The position numbers and the translations under genes are program-made. 64,000 nt of DNA from G963691835 sp963691835 (GTDB lineage: Bacteria; Pseudomonadota; Alphaproteobacteria; Thalassobaculales; Thalassobaculaceae), in contig OY829383.1 of the NCBI GenBank assembly GCA_963691835.1, positions 4,030,001 through 4,094,000 of the forward strand, given 5' to 3'. Of the stretch, positions 1 through 7,756 are shown one piece after another (within the stretch, counting starts at the first letter, position 1; every line of letters starts with the position of its first letter). The notes beneath the pieces were generated by a model, which ran no database searches, was not told where the DNA came from, and worked only from the letters and a program-made list of their open reading frames with translations.

Positions 1-818
1 GTATGGTCGTTGCCCTTGACGCCTATGGCCCGGTGACGGACAACGCTGGCGGCATCGCGGAGATGGCGGAACTGCCGGATGAGATCCGGGAGACCACGGA
101 TGCGCTTGATGCGGTCGGCAACACCACGAAGGCCGTGACCAAGGGCTACGCCATCGGCTCCGCCGGTCTGGCCGCCCTGGTGCTGTTCGTCGCCTACACC
201 GAGGACCTTCGCTACTACTTCCCCGACGTTGAGGTTGCTTTCGCGCTTCAGGATCCGTTCGTGGTTGTGGGCCTCTTCATCGGTGGCATGCTGCCTTACC
301 TCTTTGGTGCGCTTGGCATGCAGGCCGTGGGCCGGGCTGCCGGTTCGGTCGTGGAAGAGGTTCGGCGTCAGTTCCGTGAGAACCCGGGCATCATGAAGGG
401 GACGGACAAGCCGGAATACGGCAAGGCCGTCACCATGCTCACCAACGCGGCGGTCAAGGAGATGGTCATCCCCTCGATGCTGCCGGTGCTGGCTCCGGTT
501 GTCGTGTACTTCGTGGTCAACGCGATCGCGGGTCAGGGCGCTGCGTTCACCACCGTCGGCGCGATGCTGCTGGGCACGATCGTGACCGGCATCTTCGTCG
601 CTGTTTCCATGACCGCCGGCGGCGGCGCGTGGGACAACGCCAAGAAGTACATCGAGGATGGGAACCACGGCGGCAAAGGCTCCGAGGCTCACAAGGCCGC
701 GGTGACCGGCGACACTGTCGGTGATCCCTACAAGGATACGGCCGGCCCCGCGGTGAACCCGATGATCAAGATCATCAACATTGTCGCGATCCTGCTTCTG
801 GCGGCACTCGCCGGCTGA
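1..818 (+). CDS. hppA: K+-independent H+-translocating pyrophosphatase, C-terminal part
   Basis: The gene enters from the left edge; about 272 C-terminal codons are present. Membrane-bound pyrophosphatases couple hydrolysis of PPi to proton export across the inner membrane. The family signature DAYGPVTDNAGGIAEM lies at the start of the visible part and GNTTKAVTKG follows about 40 residues later. The Lys in GNTTKA, where K+-dependent enzymes have Ala, marks the K+-independent proton-pumping subfamily (established knowledge). Several hydrophobic segments follow and the protein ends in a membrane helix, INIVAILLLAALAG. A strong hairpin terminator sits 25 bases after the stop. Identification is secure; only the start is missing. 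Confidence 0.96.
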   Translation, partial: MVVALDAYGPVTDNAGGIAEMAELPDEIRETTDALDAVGNTTKAVTKGYAIGSAGLAALVLFVAYTEDLRYYFPDVEVAFALQDPFVVVGLFIGGMLPYLFGALGMQAVGRAAGSVVEEVRRQFRENPGIMKGTDKPEYGKAVTMLTNAAVKEMVIPSMLPVLAPVVVYFVVNAIAGQGAAFTTVGAMLLGTIVTGIFVAVSMTAGGGAWDNAKKYIEDGNHGGKGSEAHKAAVTGDTVGDPYKDTAGPAVNPMIKIINIVAILLLAALAG

Positions 819-842
819 TCGGGATAGAACTCGGTAACGAGA

Positions 843-874
843 AACGCCCCGGAGTTTCGGCTCCGGGGCGTTTT
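843..874 (+). terminator. Rho-independent terminator after hppA
   Basis: A perfect 12-bp stem, AACGCCCCGGAG pairing with CTCCGGGGCGTT, has a 6-base loop and runs into a short T stretch. It lies between the convergent hppA and bamE genes, so it may stop transcription from both sides. Confidence 0.9.
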
Positions 875-918
875 CCTTTGGGAACCGTGAGGGGCGGAAC
901 CCTGTGACGGGGCAGCTG

Positions 919-1377
919 CTACTCGTCCGGGGTGAAACGCCCGATGTTGCCGATGAGCTGTTGGATCAGCGTAATCCGCTGACCGGCGGTCGGCGTCTCC
1001 CTGTTCACGATCTCGATCTCGCTGCCGTCTTCCTTGTCCAGGGTGCCGATGGCATCCACGACACCGGTATCGTCGAACGAGACGAAGATCACGTTCTGCT
1101 CCAGTGTCTCAGTCTCGAAGAAGGCGAAGGAACGGGTGCGGCGGCTGATGTAGTACCAGGTGCCATCGTCAAAGTTGGATCTGGAGGAGGGGCTTCCGAT
1201 CAGCAACTCAACCTGTGTGCGGTCGGACCGGCCGGGCACCACTTCCGCCAGCGCGTCCGGATCGACGCGATTGCCATGTGTCTCGATCTCGCCCGTGCTG
1301 CAGCCCGCGAGCGCGAGGCCCGCGGCAACCGTGAGAATGGAGAGAGTCCGCCGGACCCTCTTGCATTCGCCTGCCAT
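919..1377 (-). CDS. bamE: Outer-membrane assembly lipoprotein BamE (SmpA/OmlA family)
   Basis: This is a small lipoprotein of the BAM complex, which inserts beta-barrel proteins into the outer membrane. The N-terminal hydrophobic segment ends in the lipobox LALAGC, so the mature protein starts at that Cys. The rest carries the family pattern of a V-x-P-G-x-S/T-x-x-Q-V-x-x-L-x-G-x-P-S segment followed by a W-Y-Y-I-S strand. The start at 1377 was chosen because GGAGG lies 8 bases upstream; an in-frame codon at 1401 lacks this support. Length (152 aa) is normal for the family. It is convergent with hppA and divergent from the bc1 chaperone gene. Confidence 0.9.
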   Translation of the reverse strand: MAGECKRVRRTLSILTVAAGLALAGCSTGEIETHGNRVDPDALAEVVPGRSDRTQVELLIGSPSSRSNFDDGTWYYISRRTRSFAFFETETLEQNVIFVSFDDTGVVDAIGTLDKEDGSEIEIVNRETPTAGQRITLIQQLIGNIGRFTPDE

Positions 1378-1505
1378 CAACGCCACCTCCCTGCGGTCCA
1401 AGTCGATCCTGTCCTGGCGTCGGATGGATCGCTATCAATGAAATCGGCCAATAATGCGACCAATCTGAGGTCTCATCGGGTCCGACGTCGCGGGGATAAG
1501 CCAGC

Positions 1506-2033
1506 GTGATCATGAATCTGTTCCGGCGTCGAGATGATAGCCAAGACATCGAAACACTGTATGAGCGGCTCGTCGATCTCTCCCGCGATGTCGCCTTCTA
1601 TACCGAACTCGCCGTGCCGGATACCATTGATGGGCGGTTTGACACACTGTCAATTCATGTTCATGCGGTTCTCCGCCGGTTGAAGGGGCAAGGTGCCGTG
1701 GCCGATCGGGGAGCCCAAGCTCTTTTCGACCGCTTTATGCTCGATATGGACCAATCGCTGCGCGAAATGGGCGTGGGCGATCTGGGTGTTGGCAAACGGA
1801 TCAAGAAAATGGGGGCGGCCTTTTATGGCCGTATGGATGCCTACGATCGCGGCCTGGATGCCGAGGCGTCGGCGGACGGCAAATCCCCCTTGGCCGAAGC
1901 GCTGCATCGGAACCTTTACCGCGATGAAGATGTGTCGCTAGAGGTGCTCCAAGCCTGTGCCGCACGTGTGGAGGCGCTTCATGCGGACATGGCGGCTCGT
2001 TCTGTCGAGGATGTGCTGCTGGGCCGTCTGTGA
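1506..2033 (+). CDS. Ubiquinol-cytochrome c chaperone family protein (CBP3/UQCC1-like)
   Basis: The 175-residue protein matches the alphaproteobacterial relatives of mitochondrial CBP3, which helps cytochrome b maturation in the bc1 complex. Recognisable stretches are the N-terminal ETLYERLVDLSRDVAFYTEL region, the S-I-H-V-H-A-V-L-R-R-L segment, and the DRFMLDMDQSLREMGVGDLG block followed by KRIKKMGAAFYGRM. The first start is GTG at 1506 and an ATG lies two codons later at 1512; neither has a strong ribosome-binding site. The neighbours (bamE upstream, yceD-plsX-fabH downstream) are a common core arrangement in this group. Confidence 0.85.
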   Translation: MIMNLFRRRDDSQDIETLYERLVDLSRDVAFYTELAVPDTIDGRFDTLSIHVHAVLRRLKGQGAVADRGAQALFDRFMLDMDQSLREMGVGDLGVGKRIKKMGAAFYGRMDAYDRGLDAEASADGKSPLAEALHRNLYRDEDVSLEVLQACAARVEALHADMAARSVEDVLLGRL

Positions 2034-2108
2034 CGGGCTCAGCTCGGTCACCGGCGGGCTTGCGCGCGTCAAAAATCTGAAACAGGGTGCCATCCGCAGC
2101 CCGCATTG

Positions 2109-2705
2109 ATGTATTCGGTCCAGATGATGAGCGACCTTGAGTTCAGCCACCCCTTTGACACCGCCACACTTGGCGCGGAGCCCCAGAAACTCGACCTGGC
2201 GGCCTCTGAGTCAGACCGGACGGCTCTTGTGGAGCGGTTCGGCCTGGTCTCTCTGTCCCGGTTGTCGGCCTCAGTCGAAATACGCCGGGTACGGGGGCAT
2301 GAGGGCGTGATCGAAGTCCGGGGAACGTTGGATGCAGCGGCAGAACAGGCATGCCGTGTGACCCTGGAACCGGTTGCTGAGACCGTATCGGAGTCCTTCC
2401 AGGAACGATTCGTGCCCCTGAGTGTCCTCTCCAATACGGACGAGGTCGAAATTGATCCCCTGTCAGAGGATCCTGAACCGTTTGAGGGCACAGTTCTGGA
2501 TATCGGCGAGGTTGTCGCGCAATCACTTTCCGTGGCGTTGAACCCCTATCCGCGCGCTACCCCGGAAGACGAAGAGAGCGGCTCGGACGCCGTTTACAGG
2601 TTCGGCGATGATGAGGATGCTGGTAACGATGATGACACGCCTGCGGCAGACCATCCGTTTGCCGGCTTGGCGGCGCTGAAGCAGACCATGAAGAACAAGA
2701 AATGA
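2109..2705 (+). CDS. yceD: YceD family protein (DUF177), 23S rRNA accumulation factor homologue
   Basis: This DUF177/YceD protein belongs to a family needed for normal 23S rRNA accumulation. It shows the conserved centre EVRGTLDAAAEQACRVTLEP, the acidic D-P-L-S-E-D-P-E-P-F segment, the V-V-A-Q-S-L-S-V-A-L-N-P-Y-P motif and the typical C-terminal HPFAGLAALK. Start is uncertain: ATG at 2109, with an alternative at 2127 (MSDLEFSHPF) that fits the family N-terminus better. In many bacteria rpmF follows yceD; here the next gene is plsX and no L32 gene is found in the 130-base gap. Confidence 0.88.
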   Translation: MYSVQMMSDLEFSHPFDTATLGAEPQKLDLAASESDRTALVERFGLVSLSRLSASVEIRRVRGHEGVIEVRGTLDAAAEQACRVTLEPVAETVSESFQERFVPLSVLSNTDEVEIDPLSEDPEPFEGTVLDIGEVVAQSLSVALNPYPRATPEDEESGSDAVYRFGDDEDAGNDDDTPAADHPFAGLAALKQTMKNKK

Positions 2706-2834
2706 TGTACGTCTTGCGGCCAAGCGAGCAGTCGCCTATCACAGTTTTCGCCGTAACCCGACGCTTCCGGTTTCGGAAGCTCCAGCGCTTTCTCAGAGGC
2801 GTTGCCGCGCAGGACTGTGAAGGTTTCCGATCGG

Positions 2835-3896
2835 ATGGCTGAGACACTCAGACTGGCCCTGGACGCCATGGGCGGCGACCGAGCGCCTGAGATCGTCGTA
2901 CGCGGCGCCGATTTGGCGCTCGAGCGTATGCCCGACCTGCGCTTCGATCTGGTTGGTGATGAGGCGAGGATCGCCCCGCTCGTCGCAAAGACCCGCCGCC
3001 TTAAGACAACTGAACCTGCCATCATCCACACCACTGAAGTCGTTCCGGCGGATGAGAAGCCCTCGACGGCGCTGCGGACCCGGAAGCAGTCGAGCATGCG
3101 TCTCGCGATCGACAGGGTCGCCTCTGGGGACGCCAATGGTGTTGTGTCTGCCGGCAACACCGGCGCGTTGATGGCCATGTCGAAGCTGTCGCTCCGGATG
3201 TGCCCCGGCATCAAACGGCCCGCGATCGCGAGTTTCTTTCCGACAAGGCGCGGGGAAACCTGCATGCTGGATCTCGGCGCCAATCTGGATTGCGATGCGG
3301 AGACGCTGGTCCAGTTCGCGCTGATGGGCCAGGTGTTTGCCCGGATTGTTCTCGGGCTGGAGCGGCCGACCGTGGGCCTCCTCAATGTCGGGAGTGAGGA
3401 GCAGAAAGGTCACGAATTCATTCGGGAAGCGGCGACAACCCTCAGGGATACGGATCTGCCTTTTGAGTTCGTGGGCTTCGTCGAAGGTGACGATATCGCG
3501 GGCGGTACCGTGGATGTCGTCGTGTGTGACGGCTTCACAGGCAATGTGGCCCTCAAGACCGCCGAGGGGACGTCCCGGATGATCGCCCAGTTCCTTCGAG
3601 AGTCATTCCGGACATCGTGGCTCAGCCGTTTGGGATATCTGCTTGCGCGGAGTTCCATTGATCAGCTACGCAAACGCTTGGATCCGCGGCGGTACAATGG
3701 TGCGATGTTCCTCGGGCTCAACGGGGTTTCCGTGAAGAGCCACGGCGGAACCGACGCCATTGGCTTCGCCAACGCCATCGGCGTGGCTGCGGATCTGGTG
3801 CGGCACGGCTTCGTGAAAGAAGTCTCAGCCGAACTTGAAACGCTCTCATCAGGGACGTCTGTCGACGACCTCAACACCGAGGCATTAGCAACGTGA
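2835..3896 (+). CDS. plsX: Phosphate acyltransferase PlsX
   Basis: PlsX makes acyl-phosphate from acyl-ACP and inorganic phosphate at the cytoplasmic membrane, feeding PlsY in phospholipid synthesis. The N-terminal LALDAMGGDRAPE motif, the SAGNTGALMA motif and VCDGFTGNVALKTAEG are all family hallmarks. The ATG at 2835 gives MAETLRLALDAMGGD, the usual N-terminus; an upstream TTG at 2802 would add 11 residues with no support. A 7-bp hairpin (GCTTCCG/CGGAAGC) precedes the gene at 2763-2780. Its stop overlaps the fabH start, so the two are translationally coupled. Confidence 0.96.
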   Translation: MAETLRLALDAMGGDRAPEIVVRGADLALERMPDLRFDLVGDEARIAPLVAKTRRLKTTEPAIIHTTEVVPADEKPSTALRTRKQSSMRLAIDRVASGDANGVVSAGNTGALMAMSKLSLRMCPGIKRPAIASFFPTRRGETCMLDLGANLDCDAETLVQFALMGQVFARIVLGLERPTVGLLNVGSEEQKGHEFIREAATTLRDTDLPFEFVGFVEGDDIAGGTVDVVVCDGFTGNVALKTAEGTSRMIAQFLRESFRTSWLSRLGYLLARSSIDQLRKRLDPRRYNGAMFLGLNGVSVKSHGGTDAIGFANAIGVAADLVRHGFVKEVSAELETLSSGTSVDDLNTEALAT

Positions 3897-4906
3897 GTGG
3901 TATGTATCGATCTCTCCTGGTCGGCAGCGGCGCCTATCTTCCGCAACAGATCGTGACGAATGATGAGCTGGCGGAACGGATCGACACATCGGATGAGTGG
4001 ATCCGGAAGCGGACGGGCATCCAGCAGCGGCACGTGGCGGCGGATGGCGAGATGACATCCGATCTCGCATTGGCCGCGGCCAAGATCGCCCTCGCTGATG
4101 CCGGTATGGATGCTTCTGAGATCGATCTGATCGTCCTGGCCACGACGACCCCGGATGACACGTTCCCCGCCACGGCGACCAAGGTTCAGTCCGCGCTGGG
4201 CATCACGCAAGGGGCCGCGTTCGATGTGCAGGCGGTCTGTGCCGGTTTCATCTACGCCCTTGCGACAGCGGACAACTTTGTCCGAGCGGGCCAGGCCAAA
4301 CGGGTGCTCGTGATCGGGGCTGAGACCTTCACCCGGATCCTGGACTGGGAAGACCGCACCACCTGCGTCCTCTTCGGGGATGGCGCCGGTGCCGTGGTTC
4401 TTGAGGCGGAGACTGTTCCCGCCGGCACGAACCGGTCCTCATACGGTGTGCTCTCGACCCATCTGCACTCCGACGGCCGCGCGCGGGATGTCCTCTATGT
4501 TGATGGGGGACCGTCGTCCACCGGGACAACGGGACACGTGCGGATGAACGGCCAAGAGGTCTTCAAACACGCGGTCCAAAAACTCTCCCGGGTCATTGAT
4601 GAGACGTTGGAGGCGAATGATCTTTCGGCTTCAGACATTGATTGGCTGGTGCCTCATCAGGCGAACCAACGGATCATCGATGCGATGGCCAACCGCATGA
4701 ATCTGCCGTCTGAAAAGGTCGTGAGCTGCATCCGTGAGCACGCGAACACCTCTGCCGCGTCGGTCCCGCTGGCGCTGTCAGCAGCGGTCCGAGACGGTCG
4801 CATCAAGAACGGCGATCTGGTCTTGATGGAGGCGATCGGCGGCGGACTGGCCTGGGGAGCGGGCCTTGTCCGGATCGGCAGGCCGAATGGATCGGGCGAA
4901 GCCTGA
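3893..4906 (+). CDS. fabH: Beta-ketoacyl-ACP synthase III
   Basis: FabH condenses acetyl-CoA with malonyl-ACP to start fatty acid synthesis. The catalytic triad is visible: Cys116 in VQAVCAGFIYAL, His in LVPHQANQRI and Asn in HANTSAAS. The GTG start at 3893 overlaps the plsX stop (GTGA), giving 337 aa, the usual length; ATG at 3902 is an alternative. With plsX it forms a lipid-initiation operon, followed by an inverted repeat and then an independent ihfA promoter. Confidence 0.97.
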   Translation: MSGMYRSLLVGSGAYLPQQIVTNDELAERIDTSDEWIRKRTGIQQRHVAADGEMTSDLALAAAKIALADAGMDASEIDLIVLATTTPDDTFPATATKVQSALGITQGAAFDVQAVCAGFIYALATADNFVRAGQAKRVLVIGAETFTRILDWEDRTTCVLFGDGAGAVVLEAETVPAGTNRSSYGVLSTHLHSDGRARDVLYVDGGPSSTGTTGHVRMNGQEVFKHAVQKLSRVIDETLEANDLSASDIDWLVPHQANQRIIDAMANRMNLPSEKVVSCIREHANTSAASVPLALSAAVRDGRIKNGDLVLMEAIGGGLAWGAGLVRIGRPNGSGEA

Positions 4907-4914
4907 GCCCGTTT

Positions 4915-4944
4915 CTGCACGGTTTTTTGTTGGTTTCCGTGCAG
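4915..4944 (+). terminator. Inverted repeat after fabH, possible terminator
   Basis: CTGCACGG at 4915-4922 pairs perfectly with CCGTGCAG at 4937-4944. The 14-base loop contains a T6 run, but no T tract follows the stem, so it is an atypical terminator. Its place between fabH and the separate ihfA promoter fits transcript termination. Confidence 0.45.
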
Positions 4945-4990
4945 TTCAGCCTCAAAGACGGCATGCAATTACCTGTTATTCATCGATTTA

Positions 4991-5019
4991 TTGACGCATC
5001 CCTCTTCAGGCCTTAGATT
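4991..5019 (+). promoter_or_regulatory. Sigma-70-type promoter of ihfA
   Basis: TTGACG (4991-4996), a 17-base spacer and TAGATT (5014-5019) form a good housekeeping-type promoter. The predicted transcript start is near 5026, giving a leader of about 20 bases that contains the GGGGGG ribosome-binding site of ihfA. Confidence 0.65.
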
Positions 5020-5046
5020 AAGACCGGGCCATAAGGGGGGAACGCT

Positions 5047-5358
5047 ATGACAGACCGTACCGTGACGCGGGCGCAGTTAAGCGAAGCCGTGTACCAAGAG
5101 GTTGGGCTCTCTCGGAACGAGTCGTCCGATCTCGTCGAATCGGTGCTTGATGAGGTTTCGGAAGCGCTCGCCCGGGGTGAGGTCGTCAAGATCTCCTCTT
5201 TTGGCAGTTTTTCGGTCAGGCAGAAGGGGCAGCGGATTGGCCGCAACCCCAAGACCGGAGAGGAAGTTCCGATCCTTCCGCGCAAAGTTCTCGTTTTCCG
5301 GCCCTCTCACGTCCTTAAGAACCGGATTAATGAGAGCATGGGCGAGACCGAGGCCTGA
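5047..5358 (+). CDS. ihfA: Integration host factor subunit alpha
   Basis: IHF is a nucleoid protein that bends DNA sharply at specific sites. The 103-residue protein has the HU/IHF fold pattern: TRAQLSEAVYQEVGLSR, then VKISSFGSFSVRQK, then GRNPKTGEEVPI with the proline that intercalates in the minor groove, then VLVFRPSHVLK. The alpha-type N-terminus and length separate it from IHF-beta and HU. A GGGGGG ribosome-binding site lies just upstream of the ATG. It has its own promoter and is followed closely by a merR gene, as in many Proteobacteria. Confidence 0.95.
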   Translation: MTDRTVTRAQLSEAVYQEVGLSRNESSDLVESVLDEVSEALARGEVVKISSFGSFSVRQKGQRIGRNPKTGEEVPILPRKVLVFRPSHVLKNRINESMGETEA

Positions 5359-5381
5359 TCCAACCGATCGAGTGAGGACCC

Positions 5382-5894
5382 ATGTCGGCTACGACCGATA
5401 CGGAAAGCGCCCGTCGACACGGTAAATCGGCGGCCGCGTTTCGGACCATCAGCGAGGTGGCGGACGATCTGGACGTGCCGCCCCATGTTCTCCGGTTCTG
5501 GGAGACGAAGTTTTCCCAAGTCCGTCCCATGAAACGGGGCGGCGGCCGCCGCTACTATCGCCCGGAAGATGTCGCTCTTCTGCGCAGGATCAGGGAACTG
5601 CTTTACAGCGACGGCTACACCATCAAGGGGGTTCAACGGCTTCTGAAAGACGGAACCGGGCGGTCCTCTGTCGCTGAGGATGCGGTTGGTGAGGCGGGAC
5701 CCACCCCCGCATTGGACCTTGCTCCGCCACCGGTACGTCAACCGGCTGAACTGGCGGTACCCGCACCCCGTCCGATCGCAACCGCACCCGAGAAATCAGA
5801 CGTCATGTCGGCGGAGAAGCGGGACGAGTTGGAGGCCATCCTCAAAGAGTTGGAGAGCCTCAAGCGATCGCTGGATGATGCGCGGGGGGCTTAG
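5382..5894 (+). CDS. MerR family transcriptional regulator
   Basis: Residues about 20-85 form a MerR winged helix-turn-helix: FRTISEVADDLDVPPHVLRF, then WETKF, then RRYYRPEDVALLRRIRELLY and GYTIKGVQRLLK. The C-terminal half is Pro/Ala-rich and ends in a short helical segment; no metal-binding cysteines are present, so it is not a metal sensor of the classical type. It is the conserved MerR gene that follows ihfA in many alphaproteobacteria, 23 bases downstream of it and with a GAGGA site before its ATG. The effector is unknown. Confidence 0.9.
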   Translation: MSATTDTESARRHGKSAAAFRTISEVADDLDVPPHVLRFWETKFSQVRPMKRGGGRRYYRPEDVALLRRIRELLYSDGYTIKGVQRLLKDGTGRSSVAEDAVGEAGPTPALDLAPPPVRQPAELAVPAPRPIATAPEKSDVMSAEKRDELEAILKELESLKRSLDDARGA

Positions 5895-6009
5895 CCCGTC
5901 AATCTGCGTCACAGCGTCCGTTGTGAAGGACGTTCTCCGGTTCACCGCGATCTTCTGTCCCTAACTGCCGCTCTACGGTTTTCTCTTCTGTCGACTCTGG
6001 TGGTTCGCG

Positions 6010-6525
6010 GTGGTGATACGGTCGAGTTCTTCAGACGACTTGTCGGCCATACTATCCCTCTATGATGAGGCATTTCCTGAAGAGGATCTGAAGCCACTCG
6101 TCATCCAATTGGTCGGCAGCGCGCTTGCAGAGTACTCATGGGTCGCTCTGCATGAGGACGCCGTGGTGGGACACCTCGCGGTGACACGGTGCGGAGTTGG
6201 CCAAGAGGACAAATCCATGGGGCTTCTTGGACCTGTGGCGATCCATCCGCGTTATCAAAGAAAAGGTCTCGGATCAGAGATCCTGAAACGATGCATCGAG
6301 TACTTAGTTGGAGACTCTGTTGCCCGCGTTTTTGTGCTTGGCGATCCGCAATACTATCGACGGTTCGGATTTCAGCCCGAGGCGCTAATTGATCCGCCGT
6401 ATGAACTTCCGTCAGAATGGTTAGGCGCTTGGCAATCATTGGCGCTTTGTGAGGAGCCTGGTCGCGTCCAAGGGCGCCTCACAGTTCCCGAACCTTGGTC
6501 CGATCCAAGTCTTTGGGGACCATAA
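6010..6525 (+). CDS. GNAT family N-acetyltransferase (YhbS-like)
   Basis: The protein has the GNAT acetyl-CoA site: a LLGPVAIHPRYQRKGLGSEI segment (motif A, Q/R-x-x-G-x-G) and, later, VFVLGDPQYYRRFGFQPE, typical of the YhbS subgroup (COG3153). Length 171 aa is normal. The GTG at 6010 is the first start in frame and has only a weak ribosome-binding site. Substrate cannot be told from sequence. It is followed by the tRNA-Pro gene, about 100 bases on. Confidence 0.85.
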   Translation: MVIRSSSSDDLSAILSLYDEAFPEEDLKPLVIQLVGSALAEYSWVALHEDAVVGHLAVTRCGVGQEDKSMGLLGPVAIHPRYQRKGLGSEILKRCIEYLVGDSVARVFVLGDPQYYRRFGFQPEALIDPPYELPSEWLGAWQSLALCEEPGRVQGRLTVPEPWSDPSLWGP

Positions 6526-6623
6526 TGGGGCGGTTCTGGCAATTCCGGGCATCGGCAGCCCAAGAGAGGAAGGACTTGGCTCTTGCGCTCCCAAGCCCGA
6601 CTCCCTAAACCTTCTCGCACGGT

Positions 6624-6700
6624 CGGAGCGTAGCGCAGCCTGGTAGCGCACCATACTGGGGGTGTGGGGGTCGTGGGTTCAAATCCCGCCGCTCCGACCA
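6624..6700 (+). tRNA. tRNA-Pro (anticodon GGG)
   Basis: A full cloverleaf is readable. The acceptor stem CGGAGCG pairs with CGCTCCG, followed by discriminator A and an encoded CCA. The D-arm contains AGCGCAGCCTGGTAGCGCA. The anticodon arm CCATA-CTGGGGG-TGTGG places GGG at positions 34-36, and the T-arm contains GGGTTCAAATCCC. It reads proline codon CCC. Its 3' end is intact and no integration scar is seen beside it. Confidence 0.97.
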
Positions 6701-6763
6701 TCACCCCTAATCAAAAATCAGTCGTGAGTGTCCGAGTTGGATGCGCCGGGGGCATTCCGCTCC

Positions 6764-7261
6764 TCACGGCCACGCAGATTTGACAGGGGCCATCCCTACA
6801 CGTCTGAAATAGCTGTCGAAACTCGTTTCCGGCCCAACAATCTGGTGGATCAGTTTGGCCACGCGGAACCTGCGCTCATGCACATTGAAGGGCGGGCCGT
6901 CGCTATTGATCGGCTGCGGCAAGATGCACCGCCAACCATCGACAGCAACCAGGGTGTCTCTAAAGACGAGGGCGCCGCCATACAAGAAATCCAGGACCAC
7001 CGCCTCGGCCCGTTTGTTCGGCAGTTTGGCTAGCCAGTCCTCGCGATAGTTCTTGTCCATCACCAGTCCCCAGGCCATCCCGAAGCGGATGTCCTTGGTG
7101 AAACTCAGCATGGTGTTGTGTTCCTGGACTTCAAAATCCACGGCGCCGCCGCCGGTTGACCGAACCGGTACTATTCGATGCATGAATGTCGGTACCTCGG
7201 TTGCGCGCCAATCCGCTGGCGTGCTCGTGGTCACAACTTTCAGATACTCTTCGAGCGTCAT
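6764..7261 (-). CDS. Hypothetical protein, 165 aa
   Basis: I do not recognise a family. The protein is soluble, with no signal peptide or membrane segment, and starts MTLEEYLKVVTTSTPADW. It is rich in aromatic residues and hydrophobic strands (for example VVLDFLYGGALVFRDTLVAV). A strong ribosome-binding site (GGGGGGAAGG) precedes the ATG at 7261, which supports a real gene. It lies between tRNA-Pro and another small hypothetical gene on the same strand. The end beside a tRNA gene could mean acquired DNA, but no integrase is seen. Confidence 0.65.
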   Translation of the reverse strand: MTLEEYLKVVTTSTPADWRATEVPTFMHRIVPVRSTGGGAVDFEVQEHNTMLSFTKDIRFGMAWGLVMDKNYREDWLAKLPNKRAEAVVLDFLYGGALVFRDTLVAVDGWRCILPQPINSDGPPFNVHERRFRVAKLIHQIVGPETSFDSYFRRVGMAPVKSAWP

Positions 7262-7410
7262 CGCTGCCTTCCCCCCATCCAGATAGGACTATGGCGTGTG
7301 TTCCGAACCAATGTCCAGCGTGGGATCGGTCCCTGTTGGCGTGTCAATCAGAGAAGAGACTGGGTGAAGGGTGGCCCCTAAGATCCTAATCTAAAATAAT
7401 TTCTTGATTT

Positions 7411-7716
7411 CTAACTTAGGCTGGTTTCGCGCTTCTCGCGGCGTTTGGCGATCAGGTGCCGGCCAGCCAGTGTCAATTTGCAGACGAGCCAGTCCGGTTT
7501 CAGCGGGTTCTCGAACCAAGGTTCCGCCCATCCTCTCTCAAGGCAAGCCCGGACGACCCGGCTGTCGACCCGCCGCCCGACCTCATCGAAGAGAGGCAGC
7601 TTGCCGCCCGGTTGATCATAACCGCGGTCAAGGTAGTTGATTTGAGCTGCCGTTGGGCGCGGGGGACTGTCCTGGGTCCCGGCTGGTTTCGTCCGCTCGG
7701 TCGTTGTCCCCACCAT
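7411..7716 (-). CDS. Conserved hypothetical protein, about 101 aa
   Basis: The core, from PTAAQINYLDRGYDQPGGKL through GRRVDSRVVRACLERGWAEP to WLVCKLTLAGRHL, resembles a small helix-turn-helix-like family common in alphaproteobacteria, with no known function that I can name. GGGGAG lies just upstream of ATG 7716; a longer frame reaching 7839 has no support. The 150 bases between this gene and the upstream hypothetical contain no clear feature apart from a weak CCTAAG/CTTAGG inverted repeat near 7378-7421. Confidence 0.7.
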   Translation of the reverse strand: MVGTTTERTKPAGTQDSPPRPTAAQINYLDRGYDQPGGKLPLFDEVGRRVDSRVVRACLERGWAEPWFENPLKPDWLVCKLTLAGRHLIAKRREKRETSLS

Positions 7717-7756
7717 CCGCTCCCCGCATGCGGCGTTTCTTGATTCCGATCGTATG

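Noticed and set aside
2706..2834. An rpmF (ribosomal protein L32) gene between yceD and plsX
   Set aside because: The gap is only about 130 bases and no frame in it encodes L32-like sequence.
6624..7261. Integration of a mobile element at tRNA-Pro
   Set aside because: The tRNA is intact, but no integrase or repeat of its 3' end is found among the following genes.
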